Shown piece by piece: positions 27,650 through 36,837 of a stretch of 64,000 nt of DNA. The notes under the pieces are model-generated. The model saw nothing but the letters and a program-made list of their open reading frames with translations, did not search any database and was not told where the DNA came from. The stretch comes from Advenella incenata (GTDB lineage Bacteria > Pseudomonadota > Gammaproteobacteria > Burkholderiales > Burkholderiaceae_B): NCBI RefSeq assembly GCF_004217095.1, contig NZ_SHKO01000002.1, positions 558,001 through 622,000 of the forward strand. The letters run 5' to 3'. Made by a program: the position numbers and the translations under genes. Position 1 is the first letter of the stretch. Every line of letters begins with the position of its first letter.

Positions 27650-28636
27650 CTAACGATTCACATCCACGACAATCCGCCCGCGCACTTGTCCTTCCAGAAT
27701 CTGGCCAGCCAGGGCAATGACTTCATTTAAACCGACCGTCCGGGAGCCAATCAATGCCAGCTTGGCCGGGTCCAGTTCATGGCTCAACCTGTCCCAGGCC
27801 TGCTGGCGTTCCTTGACCGGACAATGCACGCTGTCGATCCCGACCAGCGTAATGCCGCGCAGAATGAATGGCGCAACAGATGCAGGAAAATCCAGGCCCT
27901 GCGCCAGACCACACGCGGCAATCGCGCCGCGATACTTGGTGCCCGCACAAACATTGGCCAGCGTGTGGCTGCCGACGCTGTCCACGGCGCCAGCCCAGCG
28001 TTCTTTGCCCAGCGGTTTGCCGGGCTCACTCAGGGTATTGCGATCAATAATTTCGGCGGCACCCAGTTTTCTCAGATACTCTTGCTCCTGCTGCCTGCCG
28101 GTGGATGCGATCACGCGAAATCCCAGGGATGAAAGCAGCGCGACGGCTACGCTGCCGACGCCACCTGCCGCGCCGGTCACGAGGATGTCTCCTGATTCGG
28201 GCGTCAGGCCGTTGCGTTGCAGCGCCATGACACAAAGCATGGCAGTGTAGCCGGCTGTGCCGATGGACATGGCCTGCTCCGGTTTCATGCCCGAGGGCAG
28301 GCGGATCAGCCATTTGCCATTGACGCTGGCCTGCTGAGCCAGGCCGCCCCAATGGGTTTCGCCTACGCCCCAGCCATTGAGGATCACGGCGTCTCCGGCT
28401 TTAAAATCCGGGTGCTGGCTTTGCCTGACGGTACCGCAAAAGTCAATCCCCGGAACCATGGGGAACTGGCGGACCACTGGTGACTTCCCTGTGATGGCCA
28501 GGCCGTCCTTATAATTGATGGTTGAATATTGCACATCGACAAGAACGTCTCCTTGGGGCAACTGCGCCTCGTCCACGGACGTTGCTGTGGCACGGTATCC
28601 GGCATCGTCTTTTTCAATCAGTATGGCGTTAAACAT
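27650..28636 (-). CDS. acuI: Acryloyl-CoA reductase (YhdH/AcuI-type MDR)
   Basis: A 328-residue zinc-independent medium-chain reductase of the YhdH/AcuI group: [42 protein letters not shown] and the NADPH-binding [11 protein letters not shown]. AcuI reduces acryloyl-CoA to propionyl-CoA, using NADPH. A strong GGAGG precedes the ATG at 28636. It is the last gene of a same-strand series containing an acyl-CoA ligase, a crotonase and a thiol dioxygenase. The 200-base gap upstream may hold its own promoter. Confidence 0.88.
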   Translation of the reverse strand: MFNAILIEKDDAGYRATATSVDEAQLPQGDVLVDVQYSTINYKDGLAITGKSPVVRQFPMVPGIDFCGTVRQSQHPDFKAGDAVILNGWGVGETHWGGLAQQASVNGKWLIRLPSGMKPEQAMSIGTAGYTAMLCVMALQRNGLTPESGDILVTGAAGGVGSVAVALLSSLGFRVIASTGRQQEQEYLRKLGAAEIIDRNTLSEPGKPLGKERWAGAVDSVGSHTLANVCAGTKYRGAIAACGLAQGLDFPASVAPFILRGITLVGIDSVHCPVKERQQAWDRLSHELDPAKLALIGSRTVGLNEVIALAGQILEGQVRGRIVVDVNR

Positions 28637-28836
28637 TTTGTATTTCCTCCAATTGGGTGAATGACTGGTTGCTTAGCAAGTGAGTCGGTTGAGCTGATGG
28701 CAGCACAAGCAGTGAGCCTATTGGGCTGGCGCGCGCTGCGGGTTACCTTGGTTGGCGACTGATCTGCCCTATGTAAAGTGTGGCTGATTTATGTCTCATA
28801 CAGCACATTCCATTTCAGTTGAGATAAAAGCGCGTG

Positions 28837-29604
28837 CTACGCATCAGGCTTGCCTGCCTTTGCTGTGTAGCCCAGTTGCTGCGAAATTGCGTTGGCGCAT
28901 TGGATGACTTCGGGAACCAGCAGGCGTATGCGTGCGGGTGTCAGTCGATCCAGGGGCGCCGAAATGCCAATGGCCCCCATGATTTGTCCCAGTCCGTTAA
29001 AAATGGGAACTGCGATTCCGCCAACGCCGTCGCGCCATTCGCCGCGATTGACGGCATAGCCCTGTTTGACTGTTCGGGCCAGCGCGCGTCGCAGTGTCTC
29101 CAGATCAGTCATGGTTGCGTCTGTATGCTTTTGCAATTGCCCGGCATGACTTTCAAGAAAACTGTCGGTCTGATAGGCCAGAATGGCCTTGCCCGTGGCG
29201 ACAGCATAGGCAGGTGCCCGACCGCCAATCATGGAGTATGCGCGAATTGGTTGCGGGCTGTCTATCTTGTCTACATACACGACATCGAACCCGTCCAGTA
29301 TCGACAGGTGGATGGTTTCTCCGGTGCTTTCTGCCAGCACGTGCATGGGACCAGAGGCGATGCGTCGCAGATCCAGTTGCGCCAGCTGGTTTGCTGCCAG
29401 TTCAAACAGCCGGATCCCCCCTATGTAGTTGTCCTGGTCATCGCGCGCCACAAAACCAGCATGAATAAGAGTTTGCAAAGTGCGGTGCGTATTGCTGCGT
29501 GTCAGACCAACTTTATCGGCCAGTTCCTCGATGGTCCGGATTCTCTCGGTAGAGCCCGTAACGACTTCCAGGACCTTCAGGCCTTTGATGAGTGTTTTAT
29601 CCAT
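28837..29604 (-). CDS. IclR-family transcriptional regulator
   Basis: A 255-residue IclR protein. The N-terminal winged helix-turn-helix (IRTIEELADKVGLTRSNTHRTL, residues about 20-45) is followed by the effector domain (MHVLAESTGETIHLSILDG, YAVATGKAILAY, GGIAVPIFN). It follows the thiol dioxygenase gene on the same strand and is the likely regulator of that operon. The ATG at 29604 begins at the domain boundary and has GAAGGAT upstream. Confidence 0.92.
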   Translation of the reverse strand: MDKTLIKGLKVLEVVTGSTERIRTIEELADKVGLTRSNTHRTLQTLIHAGFVARDDQDNYIGGIRLFELAANQLAQLDLRRIASGPMHVLAESTGETIHLSILDGFDVVYVDKIDSPQPIRAYSMIGGRAPAYAVATGKAILAYQTDSFLESHAGQLQKHTDATMTDLETLRRALARTVKQGYAVNRGEWRDGVGGIAVPIFNGLGQIMGAIGISAPLDRLTPARIRLLVPEVIQCANAISQQLGYTAKAGKPDA

Positions 29605-29695
29605 GACGTTATATATCCTTCCCTGTACGCTAAGTGATAAGGCGACAGAATACATCAGAGGAGGGGGAAAGAACGTGTTCGTCATACTGGCGACA

Positions 29696-30307
29696 TCAGG
29701 TTTTTCGGCTCGCAGAACGATCCCAGACGTTGGGAATCAGGTCGGAAGAATAGCCGGAGATAAACGTTTTTGGCTGGCCGCTTGCAAGGTCGAAAACATG
29801 CCGACTGACCGCGCCGATGTTGCCGCCATAAAGATGAATGCTGATGGACGGCTTATCGTCGTATGCATTGAACACCTGGTGTATATCGCCTTCGGACGGC
29901 AACAGCACGTCGATCATGCCGGGTTCGAGCCGGTCCGGTTCCCCGTCTGCAGTGAGCGAGCCATCCGGATCGGTGCGATAGCGCTGACTGAGTTCTGCGC
30001 CGCGTAACATGCCAATAAACCCCCACACCATATGGTCGTGAACCGGCGTCTGTTGCCCGGGTCCCCAAACAAAACTGACCAGTGAAAAGCGCTCCAGAGG
30101 ATCACAGTGCAGGAGAAATTGCTGATAAAAAGTGGGGTGTGGCACGGTGCAAAATTCTGGCAGCCAGTCGTCCTGGGCAACAAGATCTGCCAGCAAGGAC
30201 TTCATGCCTGCCGGTGGTCGCTGATTGTCATCATGGCCGTCCATGAGTCTGGTGGCTGCTTGAATAAAATCGCTCAGGCGGTTCCGGTTCGGCGTATTCA
30301 TTGTCAT
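29696..30307 (-). CDS. Cupin thiol dioxygenase, 3-mercaptopropionate dioxygenase-like
   Basis: A 203-residue cupin of the cysteine dioxygenase superfamily. Iron ligands His90, His92 (PVHDH) and His143 (DIHQV) are present, as is the Ser156-His158-Tyr160 outer triad (SISIHLY). Gln63 in FYQQFLLH marks the Gln-type branch, whose known members oxidise 3-mercaptopropionate to 3-sulfinopropionate; Arg-type enzymes prefer cysteine. The substrate is inferred. It follows the crotonase gene on the same strand and precedes an IclR regulator. Confidence 0.82.
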   Translation of the reverse strand: MTMNTPNRNRLSDFIQAATRLMDGHDDNQRPPAGMKSLLADLVAQDDWLPEFCTVPHPTFYQQFLLHCDPLERFSLVSFVWGPGQQTPVHDHMVWGFIGMLRGAELSQRYRTDPDGSLTADGEPDRLEPGMIDVLLPSEGDIHQVFNAYDDKPSISIHLYGGNIGAVSRHVFDLASGQPKTFISGYSSDLIPNVWDRSASRKT

Positions 30308-30391
30308 TTGTCTCTATGTTTGTTTCAATCATTTGCACTGTTTTGCAGGCGGCGGCGAGAACGCTTCATGTTTATAGAATCATGCTCGGTT

Positions 30392-31138
30392 TTACTGTCC
30401 TTTGAAAGCGGGCGGGCGTTTTTCTACAAAGCTTGCCAATCCTTCGGCAAAGTCGGCGCTCTCAAACACCCGCTGGTTTTCCCGCCAGGCGTGGCCGGCG
30501 ATTTCCACCGGGCTCATGGGCGTGGTCTGGGCGGCCAGGCGCTTGAGCATATTCATCACCAATGGCGCATTGGCAGCCAGGCGTTGCGCCAGTTTCATGG
30601 CTTCAACCATGTGCTGACCCGCCGGAACCACACGGTTAACCATACCAACATCATAAGCGCGCTGGGCGGTAATTGGCTCTCCAAGCAACATTAATTCCAT
30701 TGCCACCTTATGAGGAATTCTGGCTGCTGCCGATGCAATCATGCCACCGGCAAAGCCCATCTTGGCTTCCGGGTACATGAATTTGGCGTCTTCGGTAGCC
30801 ACGCACAGATCGCACATGAGTGTCAGGACAATCGAGCCGCCAATGCACCAGCCGCTGATCGCCGCGATGAGCGGCTTTTCCAGCAGAACGCCGACATTGG
30901 GCGTAAAGCTGCGGTAGTCGGGCGGTGCAGTAGAGGCCATGTCCTTGCCAGCAGAAAAGGCCTTGGTGCCTGCACCGGTAAGAATGCCGACGCGGTCCTG
31001 CTGGCTGTCATTCAGACGTTTCCATGCCACGGCCAGGCCGGCTTCCACCTCAGGGCCGATGGCATTCATGCGGTCTTCGCGATTGATGGTGATAATGGCA
31101 ATACCATCACGGGATTCATAGGTCACGGCATCGGTCAT
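30392..31138 (-). CDS. Enoyl-CoA hydratase/isomerase (crotonase) family
   Basis: A 248-residue crotonase with the oxyanion-hole motifs FSAGKDMAS and ISGWCIGGSIVLTLMCDLCVA. The second catalytic acid of true hydratases is kept (YPEAKMGFAGG), but the first, normally in a GGGCEL motif, is replaced (GGSIVL). This suggests an isomerase, lyase or hydrolase variant instead of a standard hydratase. Its start overlaps the acyl-CoA ligase stop by four bases. Confidence 0.9.
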   Translation of the reverse strand: MTDAVTYESRDGIAIITINREDRMNAIGPEVEAGLAVAWKRLNDSQQDRVGILTGAGTKAFSAGKDMASTAPPDYRSFTPNVGVLLEKPLIAAISGWCIGGSIVLTLMCDLCVATEDAKFMYPEAKMGFAGGMIASAAARIPHKVAMELMLLGEPITAQRAYDVGMVNRVVPAGQHMVEAMKLAQRLAANAPLVMNMLKRLAAQTTPMSPVEIAGHAWRENQRVFESADFAEGLASFVEKRPPAFKGQ

Positions 31139-32631
31139 GTGAGCTCCTTCAGAGTTTGTTTCAGTTGGTGTTTGAGTACCTTGCCATTGGGGGCAACAGG
31201 CAGGTTATCGACAAAGAGGATTCGTCCGGGCCGTTTGTAGGGAGAGAGGCGATCCCGCAAAAACAGGCGTACGTCTTCTTCTTTCAGGCTGGCGCCTGGG
31301 ATGAGTTCGATCATCGCCACAATCTGCTCGTTGCCACAGATGGTGTGTCCCAGCACCGCCGAATGCTGAATCTGCTCATGGGCATTCAGTGCAGTTTCAA
31401 CCTCAAGTGGCGAAACATTGAAGCCTGAACGGATAATCAGATCCTTGGTGCGTCCTTCAATGTTGATGCGGCCATCTGGCAATTGCCTGGCCAGGTCTTC
31501 TGTATTGAACCAGCCATCGGATGTCAGGACTGTCGCGGTTCGTTGCGGGTCGCGAAAATAGCCTTTCATGATATTGGGACCTTTGGCCCACAGTGAACCC
31601 TGTTCTCCCTGTTTCACCGGCTTGCGTTCAGCATCCAGGATTGCAATCTCTACGCCAGGGTTGGGCGGGCCTACAGCACAATCAGGATTGGCAGATTCCA
31701 GCCTGGTCCAGCAGATGGCTGATCCTTCGGTCAGGCCGTAACCATTATGCAATGTCAGGCCGAAAGTCTGTTCCACCTCCCGCTTGAGAGTGGGATCCAG
31801 CGGCGCGCCTCCTGCCGCAATGACTCTTAGCGTCGCAGACCGCAAATCCTGTATTTGTTCCGATTTGACCAGCCGGGAAAACATGGCGGGGGCACCCTGC
31901 AAAACAGAGATACCCTCGCGGTTCAGACTATTTACGCAATGGGCAATGGCAAAACGCGGCACCAGTTGCACATGAGCACCAGAGGCCAGTGTGCCAAGCA
32001 GGCCAGAAGACAAGCCCATGACATGTGTAATAGGCAGGATACCGTACACCCGATCCTCGGGTATCAGGTGCCGCTGCTGCTGCATCAACGAACCAATATA
32101 AAGCAGGTTGCCGTGTGTGAGCATCACTCCTTTGGGGGTGCCGGTGCTGCCAGTGGTGTAGATCAGCGCAGCCACCTGGTCCTGCGCCGATCCGTAACAC
32201 GGCTCTGGCAACGTCTCCATTAACGGGCCCATTGCCAGCGCCCCGAAAGGCGTCGCTACTGCTTGCGCTTTATGACGACTGGCATGTTCGCTGGCCGAAG
32301 GCGAGTTCTCGGTCAGGTAAAGAATACGTCGAGGCTGGGCGTGGCTGCATACGGCATCGGTTTCTAGCGGCGCACGCCGGGCATTTTCCAGGACAACCCA
32401 GATGTCATCAAGCCCGGCGGCAAGAATGAGTGTTGCCAGCACGGTGCTGTTTTCGCCAACCAACGCGGCGCGATCGCCGGGTCGAAGGCCGCAATCGGCC
32501 AGAAAGCGCCGGCAATTGGCCACGGCCTGGTTCAATTGCCCATAACTGAGCGAGCGGAGTTCATCCGAAATTGCCGGATTGTTCGGGGTATGTTCTGCCC
32601 AATGTTTCAGTACATCACCTAGTCGTCGCAT
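31135..32631 (-). CDS. AMP-forming acyl-CoA ligase
   Basis: A 498-residue adenylate-forming enzyme with the P-loop YTTGSTGTPKGV, the A5 motif GYGLTEG, the hinge GWFNTEDLAR and the C-terminal catalytic lysine in PNGKVLKHQL. It should activate a carboxylic acid to its CoA ester for the overlapping crotonase. The substrate cannot be read. The ATG at 32631 has CAGGAA upstream. It follows the Bug gene by 40 bases. Confidence 0.92.
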   Translation of the reverse strand: MRRLGDVLKHWAEHTPNNPAISDELRSLSYGQLNQAVANCRRFLADCGLRPGDRAALVGENSTVLATLILAAGLDDIWVVLENARRAPLETDAVCSHAQPRRILYLTENSPSASEHASRHKAQAVATPFGALAMGPLMETLPEPCYGSAQDQVAALIYTTGSTGTPKGVMLTHGNLLYIGSLMQQQRHLIPEDRVYGILPITHVMGLSSGLLGTLASGAHVQLVPRFAIAHCVNSLNREGISVLQGAPAMFSRLVKSEQIQDLRSATLRVIAAGGAPLDPTLKREVEQTFGLTLHNGYGLTEGSAICWTRLESANPDCAVGPPNPGVEIAILDAERKPVKQGEQGSLWAKGPNIMKGYFRDPQRTATVLTSDGWFNTEDLARQLPDGRINIEGRTKDLIIRSGFNVSPLEVETALNAHEQIQHSAVLGHTICGNEQIVAMIELIPGASLKEEDVRLFLRDRLSPYKRPGRILFVDNLPVAPNGKVLKHQLKQTLKELT

Positions 32632-32671
32632 CACGGTTCCTGTTGTATGCGTATTGCAATCTCGTGCTGTG

Positions 32672-33652
32672 TCATTTGGCCTGCACATTCATCTCTTTGG
32701 TAATTGCGGCCCAGCGTTCAATTTCGGTATTGACGTAATCTGCAAATTGCTGCGGATCTGACGGCTTGGGCGTGGCACCCAGTTGCTTCAGGGTATTTAA
32801 TACTCCCTGGCTTTGCAGCGCATCTGCTGCTGCCTTGCTTAACGCACTGGCGATTTTGTCAGGTGTCCTGGCCGGTACCCAGAATCCATACCATGCCGTG
32901 ACGTCATATTTTGGCAATGTTTCTGATATGGCAGGGATGTCTTTGGAATAAGGAGATCTCTCGGCCGTAGTCACGCCCAGGCCACGCAACTGGCCCGAAT
33001 CTATGTATGGCCAGGCTTCGTTGGCAAATACCATTGTCGTCTGGTTGCCTATCGCCGACTGAATGGCGGGCGCCCCGCCCTTGAATGGTGTGTTGATAAG
33101 ATCAATGCCAGCCATGACCTTGAACAGTTCGCATGACAGATAGGGCGAGGAGCCAACACCAGATGTCGCGCAGCTGAGTTCCCCGGGTTTTTGCTTGGCA
33201 AGCGCGATCAGTTCGGCAACATTCTTTGCTGGTACCGATTTGCTCACGGCCAGAAAATTGGGCACGGACACAATTTGTGCGACCGGCTTGAGATCTTTGC
33301 GCAGATCATAAAGCGGGTCCTTGTAGAAATACATGTTCAGTACATTTGAAATACTTCCCAGCAAAATCGTATAGCCGTCCGGCTCTGAACGCACCACCTG
33401 TTGTGAGCCCAGCATACTGCCGGCGCCAGGCTTATTTTCCACAACAATCGTTTGTTTCAGCTCCTTGGCCATTTGGTTTCCAACTGCGCGACCCAGGATA
33501 TCGGTGGCGCCTCCTGCGGCGTAGGGCACAATCAGGCGTATTGGTTTATCAGCAGGCCAGGCGGCATAAGCACTGGCAGATGCCAGTATGCACGCAGCGG
33601 CCAGCGCCATTGATGTTCCCAATCGAACTGCTTGTTTTGCTTGTCTGCTCAT
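32672..33652 (-). CDS. Bug-family (TctC-like) tripartite tricarboxylate transporter binding protein
   Basis: A 326-residue periplasmic binding protein with a signal peptide (ending ASAYA) and the Bug signature WPADKPIRLIVPYAAGGATD followed by VVENKPGAGSMLGSQ. Bug proteins bind carboxylates or small neutral compounds for TctAB permeases or for sensing; no TctAB genes are in the window. AAAGGAG precedes the ATG. Its place before the acyl-CoA ligase suggests capture of the operon's substrate. Confidence 0.93.
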   Translation of the reverse strand: MSRQAKQAVRLGTSMALAAACILASASAYAAWPADKPIRLIVPYAAGGATDILGRAVGNQMAKELKQTIVVENKPGAGSMLGSQQVVRSEPDGYTILLGSISNVLNMYFYKDPLYDLRKDLKPVAQIVSVPNFLAVSKSVPAKNVAELIALAKQKPGELSCATSGVGSSPYLSCELFKVMAGIDLINTPFKGGAPAIQSAIGNQTTMVFANEAWPYIDSGQLRGLGVTTAERSPYSKDIPAISETLPKYDVTAWYGFWVPARTPDKIASALSKAAADALQSQGVLNTLKQLGATPKPSDPQQFADYVNTEIERWAAITKEMNVQAK

Positions 33653-33775
33653 TTTATTTCTCCTTTGGGTACTTCCTGATCTGAAAGTGATAACTGTTAC
33701 CCGTGGCTTGGAATTATTGTTGCCACGCCCCCGCAAACTGCGCCCGGTGGAAATTGCTTTCCGCCGGGAGAGATT

Positions 33776-34117
33776 TCATTTGTCCATTTGCTCAAATGCT
33801 TCAATTGCGCGTACAGAATACACATAGGCTGCGCCGGCATTGAGCGCTACTGCAGTGCCAAGGGCCTCGCTGACTTCTTCCACGGTTGCACCGGCCTTCT
33901 GGGCTGCGGCAGCGTGTGATGAAATGCAGCCGTCGCATCGCGTGGTGACGGCCACCGCCAGAGCGATCAATTCACGCGTCTTGTCGTCCAGATGTTTGGC
34001 CTGCCCAAGCGCCTCGTTCAGGCCACGATAGGCCATTACTACCGCAGGGTTGTGTTTGGCAAAAGCGGCGCCGCCCTTGCGAAGATTGCTCAGTGTTGCG
34101 TTCCAGTCATTAATCAT
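33776..34117 (-). CDS. Carboxymuconolactone decarboxylase/AhpD-family protein
   Basis: A 113-residue all-helical protein with the AhpD-like redox motif CDGCISSH (CxxC plus a nearby His) after LDDKTRELIALAVAVTTR. Such proteins are peroxidase partners or gamma-carboxymuconolactone decarboxylases; the CxxC favours a redox or alkylhydroperoxidase-like role. AAGGAGACAAC precedes the ATG. It lies between the enolase-superfamily gene and the Bug gene on the same strand. Confidence 0.9.
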   Translation of the reverse strand: MINDWNATLSNLRKGGAAFAKHNPAVVMAYRGLNEALGQAKHLDDKTRELIALAVAVTTRCDGCISSHAAAAQKAGATVEEVSEALGTAVALNAGAAYVYSVRAIEAFEQMDK

Positions 34118-34179
34118 GTGGTTGTCTCCTTGGTAGACGAGTCGTCACTGCATGGTTGAAAAAGTTGGCCGTTGGTAAG

Positions 34180-35382
34180 TTATCGGGACTGGCGCGGCCG
34201 GATAAGTCCGCCGCCTGGTTTTGGTGGGTGCGCTCTGATGGCTTCTTCTACGGGTTCTGTTCCCCACCCTGGACGGTCAGGAACGATCAGGTGCCCGTCA
34301 ACATACTCGGGAACGTAGGTGAACAATTCCCTGTCCCAGGAAAGCCGGTCTATGTCTGTTTCCATGATGCGAAAATTAGGAACGGCGCTTGCGAAATGGG
34401 CGTTCATCATGGTGCACAGATGGCCGTAAAAATTATGCGGAGCGACATTCACTTCGTGAATATCTGCCAGGTTGGCGATCTTCATCGACTGCCATGCGCC
34501 ATTCCAGACCACATCGACAATCGCCACGTCAACGGCATTCTTCTGAAAATAAGGCAGGAACTCCCGAGCACCGAACAGGGTCTCGCATGAACTGATCGGA
34601 TGCGGACTGTGATTCCGTATATATGCCAGCGCATCGGGACTATAGCTGTCAATTTCCACCCAGAAAATGTCATGATCGGCAATTGCGCGCAGAATCTTCA
34701 GGTAGCCCTCTGTCTTGAAATTGAAGTTCAGATCCAGCAGGATCTCCATGTCCTCACCGGCGCCGTCACGCAATGCGTCCAGGCAATCGCGCAGGTTGCG
34801 GATGATCCGGCGATCGGCATTCAGTTCAGGATGGAACGGAGCGGCAAACCCAGGGCGCCAGGCGTAGGCCGGGCCTTCATCAAAAATGAAGGTGTTGGAT
34901 TTGAGTGCCGTAAAACCGCGTTCACGCGCCTCGGCCCCCATGGCCCTGACCCCGTCCAGATCGGTGACGGCAGGTCCGAAATACTTTGGATGATTGATGC
35001 GCCAGGCCGGGCAATGGGACCAGTAAACACGTAGCTTATCGCGTACCTTTCCACCCAGCAATTCATAGCAGGGTACGCCCAGTGATTTGGCGCGCACATC
35101 CAGCAACGCATTTTCCAGGGCGCCAATGCCTTCGGCAACCACGCCGCCGGCTGCGGGTCGGGTACGGCTGTAGGCTTCGGCGTAAAAGCGTTCCTGGCTG
35201 GGTGCCGGATTGCCGATAAGCATTTCGCTCAGCTTCTGAATGACCGCGGTAACGCCGGGGGAGCCGAACCCTTCGTCAAACTCCGCCCATCCGCAAATAC
35301 CTGCGTCGGTCGAAATCTTGACGAAATAGTAATTACGCCAGCCGGCGTCGCAGGACAGTGTCTGGACATCTGTGATATTCAA
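34180..35382 (-). CDS. Mandelate racemase/muconate lactonizing enzyme family (enolase superfamily)
   Basis: A 400-residue enolase-superfamily enzyme. Likely metal ligands are in LLDLNFNF (Asp), WVEID (Glu) and SSCETLFG (Glu); the acid/base candidates are the Lys in ALKSNTF and the His in APHNFYGH. The superfamily abstracts a proton alpha to a carboxylate, commonly in sugar-acid dehydratases. The start is TTG at 35382 with AAAGGAG six bases before it, and no usable ATG is near. It leads the leftward operon and faces a gene that also starts with TTG. Confidence 0.9.
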   Translation of the reverse strand: MNITDVQTLSCDAGWRNYYFVKISTDAGICGWAEFDEGFGSPGVTAVIQKLSEMLIGNPAPSQERFYAEAYSRTRPAAGGVVAEGIGALENALLDVRAKSLGVPCYELLGGKVRDKLRVYWSHCPAWRINHPKYFGPAVTDLDGVRAMGAEARERGFTALKSNTFIFDEGPAYAWRPGFAAPFHPELNADRRIIRNLRDCLDALRDGAGEDMEILLDLNFNFKTEGYLKILRAIADHDIFWVEIDSYSPDALAYIRNHSPHPISSCETLFGAREFLPYFQKNAVDVAIVDVVWNGAWQSMKIANLADIHEVNVAPHNFYGHLCTMMNAHFASAVPNFRIMETDIDRLSWDRELFTYVPEYVDGHLIVPDRPGWGTEPVEEAIRAHPPKPGGGLIRPRQSR

Positions 35383-35399
35383 CTTTGGCTCCTTTGACT

Positions 35400-35415
35400 C
35401 CGGTTTATAAACTGG
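35400..35415. promoter_or_regulatory. Near-perfect palindrome, candidate operator
   Basis: CCGGTTTATAAACTGG, in which the central 10 bases (GTTTATAAAC) are perfectly palindromic. It lies 18 bases upstream of the enolase-superfamily TTG start. Confidence 0.5.
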
Positions 35416-35433
35416 AGGGTATTAATTTATAAA

Positions 35434-35448
35434 TCCTAATTATTAGGA
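35434..35448. promoter_or_regulatory. Perfect 15-bp palindrome, candidate operator
   Basis: TCCTAAT-T-ATTAGGA, perfect 7-bp arms, about 50 bases upstream of the enolase-superfamily gene. It is a plausible repressor or IclR/GntR site. Confidence 0.55.
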
Positions 35449-35774
35449 CTGATGTTCTTAAAAATAGGAAGTTTTGGGAATACTAAAACAAATCTCAGGG
35501 AATGAAAAGCTCTTTCAAGAAATATTTTCATATGAAATAACGATGCTAAGTATGCAAAGGGTGTGTGTGCCACCGTTTATCTGAGGCAGCGATATCACAA
35601 GCGTCATAGCTAAAGATCGCTCGCTGTGGGTTTTCCCTGATGGCGCGTACTGCACGATTCCAAGGTACACTGCGCATTTGCAAAAATGCTTCGGCAGTGC
35701 AAGCCATCTGTTGCGGACTCAGCAGATGCGTCGCTGTTCGTCATTAACGTATCAACCAAGACCAGGGAGCGCCC

Positions 35775-36764
35775 TTGAGTGCGATTGTTCTGCTGACCAA
35801 CCCGATTGATCCCAACGAAACAGCACGCCTGCGTGAACATGCGCAAGTGCGCGTTGCTTCGTCGCAGGACCAGCAGGTGCTTGCCAAAGAGATACGCGAG
35901 GCCGACGTGCTGATTGTGCGCTCGCCAGTTGCTGCTGCGGTTCTGGCGCATGCCGATCGTCTTCGCGGTATTGTCAGGCACGGGGCTGGGGTTGATATCG
36001 TTCCGGTTGCGGAAGCGACCGCCAGGGCAATCCCGGTGAGCAATGCACCCGGTGCAAATGCTGTTGCCGTGGCAGAGTATGTAGTGGGGCAAATGCTGCT
36101 GCTTTCACGTCGTCTGCATGCGGTAGATTCGCTGCTTCGCAGCGACGGGTGGGGTGCGTCCCGTGTGCTGTCTGATGGTGCCGTTGAGCTTCGTGGAAAA
36201 ACAGTCGGTATTATTGGCGTGGGCGCCATTGGCCAGGCGCTGGCCCGCATCTGTCATTATGGGTTCGGTATGTCCGTTATCGGCTATCGACGAGACCCGA
36301 GCAAAATGCCCGACTATATCCGTGCCGTATCCAGTGATGAGGTTTTTCGAACGGCCGATTTTGTGGTGCTTGCCTGCCCATTGACTGCAGAAACCAAAGG
36401 CATGGCCAACCAGCGAACATTGGGTTTGATGAGGCAGGGTGCCAGTATCATCAACGTAGCGCGTGGTGCGGTGATTAACCAGGCCGATCTTGCTGACGTG
36501 CTGGCACAGCAGAAAATAAGCGCTGCTCTGGATGTTTTTGAATCGCAGCCGCTGCCTGATGATTCGCCATTACGTACAATGCCAAATGTCATTCTCAGCA
36601 GCCATATCGCGGGCATTACCCTGGAAAGCATGCGCCGCATCAGTCAATTGTCCGTGAATCAGACGCTGGAACTGCTTGCCGGAAAATTGCCAACGCCATT
36701 GGTCAATCCTGAGGTAACGCAGCGCGCGCTGGAGCGGATGCAAATGCTGAAAACATCGTTCTGA
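35775..36764 (+). CDS. D-isomer-specific 2-hydroxyacid dehydrogenase
   Basis: A 329-residue NAD-dependent dehydrogenase with the Rossmann motif GIIGVGAIGQALA (residues about 146-158) and the catalytic triad Arg (NVARGAVI), Glu (DVFESQPL) and His (SSHIAG). It resembles phosphoglycerate dehydrogenase-like enzymes without the regulatory ACT domain. The start is TTG at 35775 after AGGGAGCGCC. It is divergent from the enolase-superfamily operon and may process a 2-hydroxy or 2-oxo acid from that pathway. Confidence 0.92.
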   Translation: MSAIVLLTNPIDPNETARLREHAQVRVASSQDQQVLAKEIREADVLIVRSPVAAAVLAHADRLRGIVRHGAGVDIVPVAEATARAIPVSNAPGANAVAVAEYVVGQMLLLSRRLHAVDSLLRSDGWGASRVLSDGAVELRGKTVGIIGVGAIGQALARICHYGFGMSVIGYRRDPSKMPDYIRAVSSDEVFRTADFVVLACPLTAETKGMANQRTLGLMRQGASIINVARGAVINQADLADVLAQQKISAALDVFESQPLPDDSPLRTMPNVILSSHIAGITLESMRRISQLSVNQTLELLAGKLPTPLVNPEVTQRALERMQMLKTSF

Positions 36765-36837
36765 GATAAAGGCAGGCGCCTCTTATTTCATGGCAAGGCC
36801 GGTGCATGCCCATCAGGCCCGCACCGATGCCTGTATA

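Larger units (their letters stand above)
35383..35774. other. 392-base AT-rich divergent control region
   Basis: No gene is seen. Two palindromes lie close to the enolase-superfamily start. The rest is AT-rich next to them, then GC-balanced up to the TTG-started dehydrogenase gene, where AGGGAG forms the ribosome site. Confidence 0.7.
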
